This document shows, piece after piece, positions 22,764 to 33,286 of a DNA stretch of 64,000 nucleotides. Below the pieces are notes generated by a model. The model searched no databases, was not told where the DNA came from, and saw nothing but the letters and a program-made list of their open reading frames with translations. Numbering within the stretch: position 1 is the first letter of the stretch; the number at the start of each line of letters is the position of its first letter. Origin of the DNA: Cyanophora paradoxa (Eukaryota > Glaucocystophyceae > Cyanophorales > Cyanophoraceae); the NCBI GenBank assembly GCA_004431415.1, contig QPMI01000534.1:62001-126000 (forward strand), written 5' to 3'. Made by a program: the position numbers and the translations under genes.

Positions 22764-25700
22764 ATGGGGTGCTGCAGCTCAAGCACCCGGAATAGGAGCG
22801 ATGCGGCCGTTTCCTCGCGCGTTGAAACGCGAGAGGTTGTCGTTGAGTTTATCGCCCCATGGCCACCAGCGCATGCACAACTCAAGCAGGTTCAATCTAG
22901 CGGGTCTGTCGCAACTGCAGCGTCGAATGCACATCCGGATTCGCATAAACGCGCGGTGCACGCGCCCACGCTGCAGCTTTCCACAGCACCTAGGCCTGCA
23001 GGTGCAGATACGTATACGCTGGCGCCGTCGGCATCGGCTTCGCATGCGCGGGCACGTGTAGGCACCACTGCAGCTTCAGCTGCGCATGCGCCCGTCGACG
23101 GTGGCCGAGGATGGGCTGCTGCACGACGACATTTCGCCCAGCAGCCAGGCGGAGCTCGATTGGCCAGCGTCGTCGTGCGCATGCGCTCCGAGCGTGGCGG
23201 CCTGCAGAGCCGCGCGATTCGAGTGTTTGTCTCATCCACTTTCCGTGAGCACGCGCTCCTTTTGTCCGATGTAGATGTTTCACAGCAACTCGCAGAGGAC
23301 ATGTCCGAAGAGCGGAATGCAATACGAGTCATCACATCACCGAGGCTCAGAGCGATTTGTGCGGAGCGAGGCCTCTTTTTCCACGCCGCAGACCTCAGGT
23401 ACCGATTTTAATCATAGTAAGATATATAAATGATTCGGTTCTGGATCGTGGACTAAGCAACCTCGAATCGTATTTTTGAAGGTGGGGGATCACGAGCAAA
23501 AGCTGCGATGAGGGGCTTGTGATCAAACTGTGCTTGTGGGAGGTGCGGCGAAGCAATTACTTCGTTGGTCTGGTGCGTGCATTATTATTTTCGTCGATCC
23601 TGGCTATAGCTATAGGCTATTGTCCTCACAGGAACATAATCATCGAACAATTAATTTTGACTTCTTTTACAGATCAAGGGGCGCTATGGGTGGCATATGA
23701 ATACAACTGATGGAAAAGAGGACGAAAAATTGCGCTTGTGCGCATCATTAAGCGAGGATTAATATTCGTTTTGTCTTGCGATTGTGAGCTGACAGATGCG
23801 CGCCGGGTTGGCGCGCGGGGGCGGGGCAGGAATCTGGAGATCGCGAAAGAGGACTTCCCGTGGCTGGGGGCGTGGGAGGACCGGTCGGTGACGGAGATGG
23901 AGATCCTCGAGGGCGTCCTCCTCAAGCGCGACGTCCGCCCCCGCCCCGCCCCCGCCCCGCCCCTCGCGGCCGACCGCTCGCCAGGACCCCAAGACGCGGG
24001 CGAACACCCTCTTCTACTTCGCGGGGGCCGAGCTGATGCGGCGGGAGGCGGCCGGCGCGGCGGGCGGCGGCGAGGGGCCGTACGCGGCGAGCCGTCTGGA
24101 AGCCCTGAAGGAGGAGATCAGGCGCACGGGGCTCCCCGTCGCCGAGTTCGAGGCCGCGGAGCCCCTCGCGCACGCCCTCCGCGACGCCCTCGAAGCCGTG
24201 CGCCCGCCCCGCCCCGCGCGCCCGGCCGCCCTCCGATCGGCGGGCGGGGGCGGGCGGGGCCGGCAGAGGATCGTGCGGGACTACCCCGTGCGGGGCCGCA
24301 GTCGTGGCTGGACGGGGAGCGCCTCAGCCACGCCGCCTTCGCGGCCCTGCGGCAGCGCGTCTTCGTGCGGGACCCGGAGGACGCGCGGGCCCTCGGCTCG
24401 TACGCCGCCGCCTCGGGGCCCGAGCTCCTCCTCCTCCACGGCCACGGCGGCTGCGGCAAGAGCGGTCCGCGCCCCCGCCCCGAGCAATCTCTCCGCTCCT
24501 CGGAGTTCCGTCCCGAGGCCCGGCCGCGCCGTGACGGGCGCGGGGCCGGGGCAGCGCTGCTTGCAAACTGGGCGCGGGACTGGGCGGCGGGCCACCCCGA
24601 CGACCTGACCGTCGTGCACTTCATCGGCGGCTCCCACAGCAGCTCCTTCCTCCCCTCCATCGCCCGGTCCGCCCCCCGCCCGCCCGACGCCGCCTTCGGG
24701 TCTGACCCGATCGCGACCATGGGCCGCCGGCGGGGCGCGCAGGCGGGTGAGCGAGGAGGTGACGGCGCGCTGGGCGGGCGTGGAGGGGATCGAGACGAGC
24801 GGGGACGACGCGGCGGTGGCGACGCGGCTCGTGGCGTTCCTGGCGAGGGGCGCCCGCGAGTGGCCCGGGCGGCTCGTGCTCGTGCTAGACGCCCTCGACC
24901 AGCTGCAGGGCGACGCCGCAGCCGTCGGCCTCGCCTGGCTGCCCCCCGCCGCCGGGCCCCGCCTCCGCCTCCTCCTCTCCACCCTCCCCGGTGCGTTCCC
25001 GCCGCCCGCGCCGCCGCCCGCGCCCCGCCGGCGCCCGTGACGCGGCCGGCCAGGGCCGCGGCTGGAGGCGGCGAGGGGCGAGGGGCGGGCGTGCGTGGAG
25101 GTGGAGGTGCGGCCGCTGGAGGAGGGCCGGCGGCGGCTCGTGCTCGAGGGCGTGCTGAAGGAGCAGGGGCGGGCCCTCTCGCGCGAGCACAGCGACCGCA
25201 TCGTGCGGGCGGCGCCGAGCGGCAACGCGCTCTTCCTCACCGTCCTCCTCGAGGAGCTCTCGAGCGCCTCCGTCCACGCGAACCTCGACGCCGACATCGA
25301 CGAGCTGCTCGCGTGCGGCGAGCCCCGCGCCCTCTTCGCCCGCCTCCTCCAGCGCCTCGCCGCGCGCTACGGGCGGCCCCTCGTCCGCGACGCCGCCGCC
25401 GCGCTCGTCTGCGCGCGCCTCGGGATGGCCGAGAGCGAGCTCGCCGCCTTCCTCCGCGTCGCCGCCCCCGACGGGCCCGAGGAGGTGCCCCCGCCCCGCC
25501 TCCCGCCGTTTCGCGCTGTTTCGCGGCGGGCCGGTATCCAATTCAAATCTTTTCGCGGCAGCTGACGTGGTCGTCGCTGTGGTTCAACCTGCTCACGTTG
25601 CTCGTGTGCCGCGGTGCGCGCAATCTTGGATTGCCTGTTGAATGTAGATCGGGCGCGAGTTGATCACCGTCGGCGGCGCCCAGATGGCCTCTACACCTTC

Positions 25701-28700
25701 TTCCACCGCTGCGCCGCCGAGGTGCGCCGGCGTCGCTCGCGTGCGCGTACGGCAGTGCACACGATTAAACGGTCTCGGCCGACATCGATCATAAATTAAA
25801 ATTACTCGGTTGCGCCGTGCGCGTGTAGCTGGCCACCGGTGACCTCGGGGGGGGCCGGGGGGCGCAGGCGGCCGAGAGCGAGTTCGGCCTGGCGGGCGAG
25901 GCGAGCGCGGCGCGGCGCGAGACGCACGGCCGCCTCGGCGCCTTCTTTGCGACGCAGCCGCCGTCGCAGCGGCGCGCGGACGAGGCCCCGTGGGCGCTCG
26001 CCCGCGCGGGGCCGGCCGCGAGCGAGCGGCTCGCAGCGCTGCTGAGCGAGGGCGACGTGCTGCGGCGCGTGGAGCGCTTCGAGATGGCCGGCCTCTGGCT
26101 GAAGAGCGGGCGGGCGGGGGAGGCGGCGGGGCGCTACGCGGCCGCGCTGGGCCTCGGCGGCGCGGAGGCGAGCCTCGAGGAGCTGCGGCGCGCCGGGGGC
26201 CTCCTCGGCGACATGAACTTCAACGCCGACGCCATCCGCTTCCACCAGGTCCCCGCCCCGCCCCCGGCGTCGGTCCGGTGTCCAGCCCGGCACGCTGGCC
26301 GCGAACTTGATCAGATTACAAGATCCGTTTCTAATAAACAGCTGCAGCGCTTTTTACGCCTCCTGACCTCCGGCGCGCAGGCTGCGCTGCAGCTGTGCGA
26401 GGCGCGGCACGGGGCGGAGCACCTGGCGACGGCGGCGGCGATGCAGAGCGTCGCCATCCTGCACAAGGCAGAGGGCCACTACGAGGCCGCCCTCCCCTAC
26501 TTCGAGGTCCGCCCCGCCCGCGGCCGCCGCCCGCCGCTGGCGCCGGCGCCTGGCGGCCCGCCCTCGCGCCCACGCCGCGCGCAGCGAGCCCTGCGGATCC
26601 GTAGGGCGCTGCTGCCCCCCGAGCACGACGACGTGGCGATGACGCTGCAGAACCTCGCAATCCTCCACACAGAGCGCTGCAACTTCACGGCCGCTCGGCC
26701 TCTCCTCGAGGTCTGCCCCCGCGCCCTTAGCTTGCCCGCACGTGCGAAGCGAAACGAGTGCTACTTATAAGAAGCGAATTCGAAGAGAGCTTCGCGCCTC
26801 GCGCGTGCTGATCTGTGTCACCGGTCGGCTCTGGCAGGAGGCGCTGCGGATGCGGCAGGCGTCGCGGGAGCTGGGGCCGGAGCACCCGAGCACGGCGTTA
26901 ACGATGCAGCACCTGGCCGCCCTCCACAGAGACGAGGGCGACCTCCGCGCCGCGCGCTCGCTCTTCGAGGTCCGCCCCCGCCCCGCCCCGCCCCCGCGCC
27001 CCCAGCGCGCCCCCGAGGCGCAAAGAGAGTCCATTTGGCTTTTATTAAGTTGCGTGTGAGACATCGTCATGACTCCGCTGCCGCACGTCGCGCTGCGCGG
27101 TGCGCAGGAGGTGCTCCGGATCAACCGACGGACGCTGGGCGGGGAGCACCCGTCGACAGCCTTCACCGTCGAGAGCCTGGGCGAGGTGCTGAGGAAGCTC
27201 GGCGACTTCGACGCCGCGAAAGCCCTCTTCGAGGTGAGACCGCCCCCTTCAACGTTAACGCGAAACGCGGTAGCCCGGGCGGGGATGGCACGGACAAGCT
27301 TAAGAACACGTTGCTCTCGCCCACGACTCGCTCGGGCTCTCGCGCGTGCGTGGCTGATCGGTCCCCGAAACGGCGGCAGGAGGCGCTGCGGGTGTACACG
27401 GCGTCCTACGGCAAGGAGCACCCGAACACGGCGACCGCGCTCGAGAACCTCGCCACCGTCGACGAGGCGCTCGGCGACTACGCCGCCGCCAGGCCCCGCT
27501 ACGAGGTGCGCCCGCCGTCCCCGCCGTCGCCGCCGCGCCCGCCGCGACGCCTCGCGATCGCGCCGCCGCCGCCGCGAGCGCAGGAGGCGCTGCGGATCCG
27601 GAGGGCGAGGCTGGGCGCCGAGCACGCCAACACGGGCGCCGCGGTGCAGAACCTCGCGAACCTCCTCTCCGCGCAGGGCGACTACGCCGCCGCCCGGCCC
27701 CTCTACGAGGCCCGCCCCCGGCCCCGCGGCGAGAGCCGAGCTCGACAGCAGGCGCCCTCACAGCGTCGCGTTCGCGCAGGAGGCGATACGGATCAACACG
27801 GCCACGTTCGGCCTGGAGCACGCGGAGACGGCCAACGCGATGCAGAACCTCGCCTTCCTCCTCATGGAGCACGACGAGCGCGGCCCCGCCCGGCCCCTCT
27901 TCGAGGCCCGCCGCGCCCCGCCCCGCTCGCCCCGGCCCGGCCCGGGCCCCGGCATCCGCGCCGCCGGCTGATCGCGCCGGGGCGGGGCGCGGTGGCAGGA
28001 GTCGCTGCGGGTCTACCGGAAGGTGTGCGGGGCGGAGCACGCGAGCACGGCGAACGCGACGGAGAACCTCGCGACGCTGCACCGCCTCCAGGGCGACCTC
28101 CCCACCGCCGCGGCCCTCTACCACGTGCCCGCCCCCGCCGCAGGCCGCCCCTCGCGCCGCCGGGCCGACGCAGTTTGCGCGCCGCGAATGCAGGAGGCGC
28201 TGCGGGTGCGGCTGAGCGTGCTGGGGCCGGACCACCCCGACACGGCGGAGACGATGCGGAGCCTCGGGCACCTGCACCGCGCGCGCGGCGACTTCGACGC
28301 CGCCGAGCGATCGCTGAAGGTCAGATCGCCCGTCCCCGCCGCGACGCAGCGCTAGCGGCTCGGATTCCCATCACCGAGTCGAGCGCGAAAACGCGCGATA
28401 TCGACCCCGACGTCCGACGGTCCGGGGCCGGGGCGCGCAGGAGGCGCTGCGGGTGTACGAGGCGTCGTTCGGGGGGGAGCACCCCGAGACGGCGAAGGCG
28501 GTGCTGGGGCTGGCGGACCTGCGGACCGCCCAGGGCGACCACGCGGCGGCGCGCCCCCTGTACGAGGTGCGCCGCCGCCGGCGCTCGGGGCGCGCGAGGC
28601 GGGGGGCGCGAGCGGCCCTCGCCGCAGGAGGCGCTGGCGGTGCTGGAGCGCGTCTCGGGGGCGGACCACCCCGACGCCAGGGCCGCCCGCGCGGCGCTCC

Positions 28701-28729
28701 AGGCCGCGCGCAGCGTGCTGGGTACTTGA
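22764..28729 (+). CDS. NPHP3-like DUF4062-NACHT-TPR protein, acylated copy
   Basis: Nephrocystin-3-like protein. The start at 22764 gives MGCCSSSTRNR, a textbook N-myristoylation site (Gly2) with adjacent Cys for palmitoylation; animal NPHP3 is also N-myristoylated, which directs it to cilia. DUF4062 is spread over exons at 22764-23244, 23296-23398, 23482-23572 and 23673-23750 (RVFVSSTF, SEERNAIRV, RGLFFHAADLR, WGITSKSCDEG, GRYGWHM). NACHT: P-loop GHGGCGKS at 24440-24463, split from ALLANWARDW by an intron; Walker B LVLVLDALDQL at 24871-24903. A winged-helix-like segment and LYTFFHRCAAEV (25700) lead into about eleven 42-residue TPRs (26395-28710), one per exon, with phase-0 introns just before EAL(R). 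Stop at 28729. Everything downstream of 23810 mirrors the minus-strand copy. Confidence 0.78.
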
Positions 28730-28825
28730 GCTTGTTGTATCATATATAGTTAGCCTAGGATCTTAAAAGCTTCAGCTCAATGAAGAGCAAGCTTGCCACA
28801 GCTAGCCGAGGCGAGTTTCCGATCC
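23810..28825. repeat. right arm of a large inverted repeat
   Basis: Mirror of 15553-20745. Inner edge at 23810 (intron before NLEIAKEDFPWLGAW), outer edge near 28825 beyond the gene's stop codon, in shared AT-rich sequence. The spacer to the left arm is about 3065 bp. Both coding and intron sequences are conserved between arms, so the arms were made or homogenised recently. Confidence 0.9.
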
Positions 28826-31800
28826 GAGTGCTCATCGGGCGCGGTAAACGGCCCTGAAACGGCCCGCAGTCACGGGGGTTAAACGTTGACTGATCATGAA
28901 GATCATCGGATCATGATCAGAGCGCAGCCTCTCAAAACCTAGGTTCCGGATCCATATGTGTACTGGTATACGTAATTGATTATTATATAATTATTCCCTG
29001 GTCTCTGATAATATGCATATGAGTGTCGGCCATGTCAGTGTATTTACGTATACGTGATGTGCACGGTATCATGATCATGATCAAAGTATCCCCAAGCCAG
29101 CTGCCGCATATTAAAGCAGAGCAGTTACTCGCGAGCCACGGTGCAGCATGCGTTCGGTACGTATACAAATGTACGCGTACGACATGTACACACACTTATT
29201 CTAAGAATTCAAAAATCGCAATGGAGGAATCCAATCGCGAACGTCAGGCTTCAATGGCCCAGGGGCCCAGGGGTTCGCTAACGTGCTGTGAATGCAGTTG
29301 CCCTGTTAGCATGACCTCATTGAGAGAGTGTAAGCTGGGGCAAAACGCACCACCTTGTCCCCCGCAGTACGGGCACGGCTGCTGCTGATTCTGCGGGTTT
29401 CGAATTCTCCCGGACCCGTTGCAGGGCTGCACAATACACACGGATTGGCCATGAGTGGACGTTGGAATCGCGCTGGCGTCAGTGAGAGCGAAGGCAAATC
29501 TTGCAACGCACCTGGCATGGCTGCGGGCCACCTTGCTGGCCTGCATCTTGGGTTTGATTGGACTGATTGACGCCCGGACGCGCGGCAACGCGTCCGCCGA
29601 TGCCGGCGGCTGCGATTATTGGAAAAAGCATAAGCGATCGGACTCTGCCATCCTACTAGGCTGTGTCAAGCAGAGAAAGCGCACGGCGATCGTTGCCGCC
29701 TGGGCGGTCAAGCATGGAACGTTAGCCATATGCATTGGAGAGAGGGGCCGGGAAGCGTGAAACAGCAAGAACTTCACAGTAAGCACCGAAAATGCCGCTG
29801 AACCAACCGCTCATCTTCCGGATCCTCGCGATATCGAAGACGCTGGAGAATGGAGACAGCACTGCCGCAGTGCGACACTGCAGCAGCTACCGACTGTACA
29901 CGTACTACCGTACTGTATACGAAGTACGGCCACGGGTACTTAGTATGTCGGACGATCCCGGAGTCCCGGGGCTACAGGCTCACCCCCGCCGAGTTTCTTT
30001 CGTGATTAATATTCATCAGGCTCGACAGCGGTTTCATGATTGAATGCAAAAAGTTTCTTTCGTGATTCATGACTTGAATGCAAAAAGCGAGATGCTGAAA
30101 AATCCTGGCAAATTCTTCGTATTAATTAATTACCGAACACATTTGCATTATCGATATTAGACATAGTATTGATGTTAGACACCAGCGCTATATATAGCTA
30201 GCACTGCGGCCCATGGCCAGTCTGCGGGGGGGCGCAGTCTTTGCCGTGCACTGCGGCCGGGCAGAGGGGCACATTATCGCCGCTGCGACTCGGCGTCGAG
30301 TCGGCGACGCCGCAGCGGCCGCACATGTGATTCGATGATGTGAAGCCAAATAATTAAAATAACGAGGACAAGCTTATAATTAAGCTTAACTTAGTAGTAA
30401 GAGCACGAACAGCAGCTTATATTTTAAATTAAAGCTTGCATTATGTGTGCAATTGCCAAGTTGTGCAACGGAAGCAATTCAACGGCAGCTTGCAGTTTGC
30501 GATTCATCCAAAAAATTTGCAACGGCAGCTTGCATGCTTATATTGAATTCATGTTGGTCGGGTTGATTCGGGTGTACGCGTGTAAATTAAAACAGTACTT
30601 CTACTGTGTGAAATTTTAGACAGTAGTAATACTTAATATTAATTACGTATATATACGTATACGGTATACCGCGCTGACATAAGTTCACATAACTACCGCG
30701 CTCGAAAGTTTTTTACTAGTTAGTGCGCAGTAATTGTCTTTTGCTAACATTTTCAAGTTTTCTATCATAGATTCATAGTATGGGCGGCAGCCCGGCGCCG
30801 CGGCGGGCGGCGGCGGCTGGATAAAAACGCGCTCAGCGGCTAACTTTAGTAATTTAAAATTGGTACCGCACAGGCCTAGGTCCGCGCTAAAGCCTAAAGT
30901 GCTGATCGCGATCGACGCGGAAATTGAGAACTTGGTAATTTGCGGCGCGGTTATAAACTTTTTGAAATGATGATCATGCCATGATGGTGGCATATGCATG
31001 ATCTGGGAATTTGGGAATCAAGTTCTGGGTATCGGTTCTGGGTATACGTACCGGGTAGTACCGTAGTACGTACCAGCTGCAGACTGCAGTACAAGCGCTG
31101 AGTCGCTGACTCGTGACTCAGAGTCGTGAGTCGTGAGACTCGTGACCCGGCGCTGACCGTCGGACTCGGCTGCGGCGCTGTCACTGCCTGTCAGTCACAG
31201 TCAGTGCCTGTCACGCCGCACGTGCACCCGGGACCGCGTGCGCTGAGCTGCCTGAGCATGCGCATCGATTTGGCATAAAGCAGCGGACCGTAACGGACTG
31301 TGCGCGCGGTGCACACGTACCGTAGTACAGTCGCTGCAGCTGCAGACCGGACTTTGCAGGCAAATTGCAGCCCGTGCACGTGCACGTGCAGCCGAAGTTG
31401 CTGCCTCACGATCATGGTCGCAACTGCAGTTAACGTTGGCGACGAATTTGAAGGCGTCGCCTCCCGTCTCCAGGTGCGTCTCGCAATTGCAACTTGCAAC
31501 GTAATTAGGTCAACTGCTGCGCGCACATTATGGGCTAACCTAATAGCTAAATAGTACTATAGCTACGGTCCGGTGCTGCGCATGCATCATAATCAGCCTG
31601 CAGCTGCACTGTGCATGCGCACCGCCGTAAACGTCAACATGCGCACCGCACCGCAATTATAACTCATATAGATCGTCGGATTGTTTGTCCTGATTATGAT
31701 GCCATGATGGCACCTGATCGCGATATCGATCGTTCCGATCTAACGATCATGATCATGATCACCGTTAACGTTGCACGGCAGGCGCAGGCGCCTGTGCACG

Positions 31801-32083
31801 TAGCGTCGACGTCAGCTGCATATGCGCATGCATTCGCGACGCCGACACTTGCTGCATCTGAAGTGTCTGAAGTGAATCGCAGTACAAGAAAGCATGCATA
31901 TGTGCATGCGCACGGCATGCGCAAGCCAAAGCGCGGTGCGTCAAAATTTTCGAATCGCCGCCAATCTAGTTAATTTCAATTTGCAAGTTTAATATCATAA
32001 TATCATATCGAAACTCTGAATCTCGATTTAGATCTTGTTGAACTTGTACTGTTCGCGTAATCATAACTAACCTAGGCCTGGGC
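28826..32083. other. intergenic DNA with scattered short repeats
   Basis: Mostly non-coding. A possible small zinc-finger gene is listed separately. Other contents: CACTGCCGCAGTG at 29860-29872; two similar stretches around AGTTTCTTTCGTGATT (29992 and 30052); a segment at 30120-30215 resembling the TTACCG...GACACCAGC...CTGCGG pattern of the 13.7-14.0 kb repeats; and palindromes such as GATCATGATC. The 30.3-31.6 kb part shows no convincing exon. Confidence 0.4.
29244..29588 (-). CDS. possible small Cys-rich (DnaJ-type zinc finger) protein
   Basis: An open frame on the minus strand contains CNGSGRIRNPQNQQQPCPYC followed by GGQG. This is close to a pair of CxxCxGxG zinc-binding motifs of DnaJ-type fingers: CPYCGGQG fits exactly, while the first half is CxxxxCNGSG. 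No J-domain is present. The sequence around it is less GC-biased than introns, and conserved-looking Gln/Pro residues separate the two halves. Start and exon structure are uncertain; the frame runs from about 29588 to 29244 and a plastid or mitochondrial leader could lie upstream. It may be a fragment. Confidence 0.35.
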   Translation of the reverse strand: MPRVRASISPIKPKMQASKVARSHARCVARFAFALTDASAIPTSTHGQSVCIVQPCNGSGRIRNPQNQQQPCPYCGGQGGAFCPSLHSLNEVMLTGQLHSQHVSEPLGPWAIEA

Positions 32084-32962
32084 ATGCGTGCAGAAGTGGA
32101 CACATCCCAATATGGGTGGACGTACACCGCTTCCAAGATTCCCATTTTCGGCATCTTCTTCATTCCTTTTGTGCCCACCAAAACGAGCCGCTTTGTCAGT
32201 CGCATTCCGATCGTCAACATTGTCGCCGAGTACACGTTCTACCTTCCGAGCGCTAGGGCGCTGAGCAAAGTGGTAGAGATCCTTGGCATCACGTCCGCCC
32301 TAATTATCGGTGCCGCAACGGGTTTGACCAGCTCTGTCGACATCGACGAGCTTCGGACGGCCGACGAGCGGTTCACAAGCGCCCCTTATTCAGAGACTTC
32401 GGCCTGGGTCTACGAAATTCGCCCTTCCACCTACCTGGCGGACTGCTTGACCACGTCCTTCTTTTGCTCTCTTGCTGTTTTGATCTGCTCTAGTGTTATT
32501 CTATTTTTCATTTCCAACCTTGGAACAGAAAAAGAGGACCAGCCAGTTCCGAGGTCCTGGTACACCCCCATGATCCCGGTTATGCTCGCAAATGTGCTTC
32601 TTTTTATTCTGTCCATTATTTTGGCCGCACTCGCTTTTAGTACACTCTTGGTCATTAAATTTCCCGACTACGATGTAGAGAGCATAGGCCAGGTCCGCTT
32701 CAGACTGTCTTCCGTTAAAGGCTACAATGTTCTCATTGCCTCGTGGATATTTCCGGCGCTCCTAGCATGTCTCTTGGTGATCGTTTCCCAGGCTGTGTTC
32801 TTGCACCGGCTAGGTTTCGAAGAGGATGACGATGACGCATATGAGCTCGAGGCCCAGGATGACGCCGCGGCGGAGGATTGCCCGCAGACTAGGACTAGGC
32901 CAGCACAGCTCGATACTTTTAATTCGACTTTGAAAATGCAGACTGCTGCAGTGGATCTGTGA
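32084..32962 (+). CDS. four-TM membrane protein of unknown function
   Basis: Uninterrupted 292-residue frame with lower GC and more balanced codon use than its neighbours. Hydrophobic segments at about residues 63-83, 122-147, 166-193 and 216-242 predict four transmembrane helices. The N-terminus has two short hydrophobic patches (IPIFGIFFIPFVPTKTSRF) that could be re-entrant. The C-terminal tail after LGFEEDDDDAYELEAQDD is acidic and probably cytosolic. I do not recognise the family. It is the only clear intronless gene in the window, which could mean a recent retrocopy or acquisition. Confidence 0.75.
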   Translation: MRAEVDTSQYGWTYTASKIPIFGIFFIPFVPTKTSRFVSRIPIVNIVAEYTFYLPSARALSKVVEILGITSALIIGAATGLTSSVDIDELRTADERFTSAPYSETSAWVYEIRPSTYLADCLTTSFFCSLAVLICSSVILFFISNLGTEKEDQPVPRSWYTPMIPVMLANVLLFILSIILAALAFSTLLVIKFPDYDVESIGQVRFRLSSVKGYNVLIASWIFPALLACLLVIVSQAVFLHRLGFEEDDDDAYELEAQDDAAAEDCPQTRTRPAQLDTFNSTLKMQTAAVDL

Positions 32963-33286
32963 ATTCTATCTTCGAATAAGAGCAGCATGCAGTGCTAGAA
33001 TGGCCATGGAAGGTTTCGCAATTGCACAATTAATGTGGCCGGCGCCGGCACATCGCTGACGTATACTAGTACTGTAGTAATTTGCGCTTAACGGGGGGTT
33101 CCTAGCCCGGGGATCGCGGGGGCTATCGCTAGCTAGCCTAGGCCTAGTACGTAGCGGTTTGCGGTTTGCAATTGTAGGAGGACCCCGGCCTGGCCCTTTT
33201 GCAGTGAATCAAAACGAATCAAACGAATCAAATGATCACGCATCCGCCAGCGCAAGCGCCAGCTGCAGGCGCCCTTCAGCTGCAGA

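Noticed and set aside
29792-30043. Small protein on the plus strand at 29.8-30.0 kb
   Set aside because: It matches no family, spans palindrome-rich sequence and has no codon bias, so it is read as chance.
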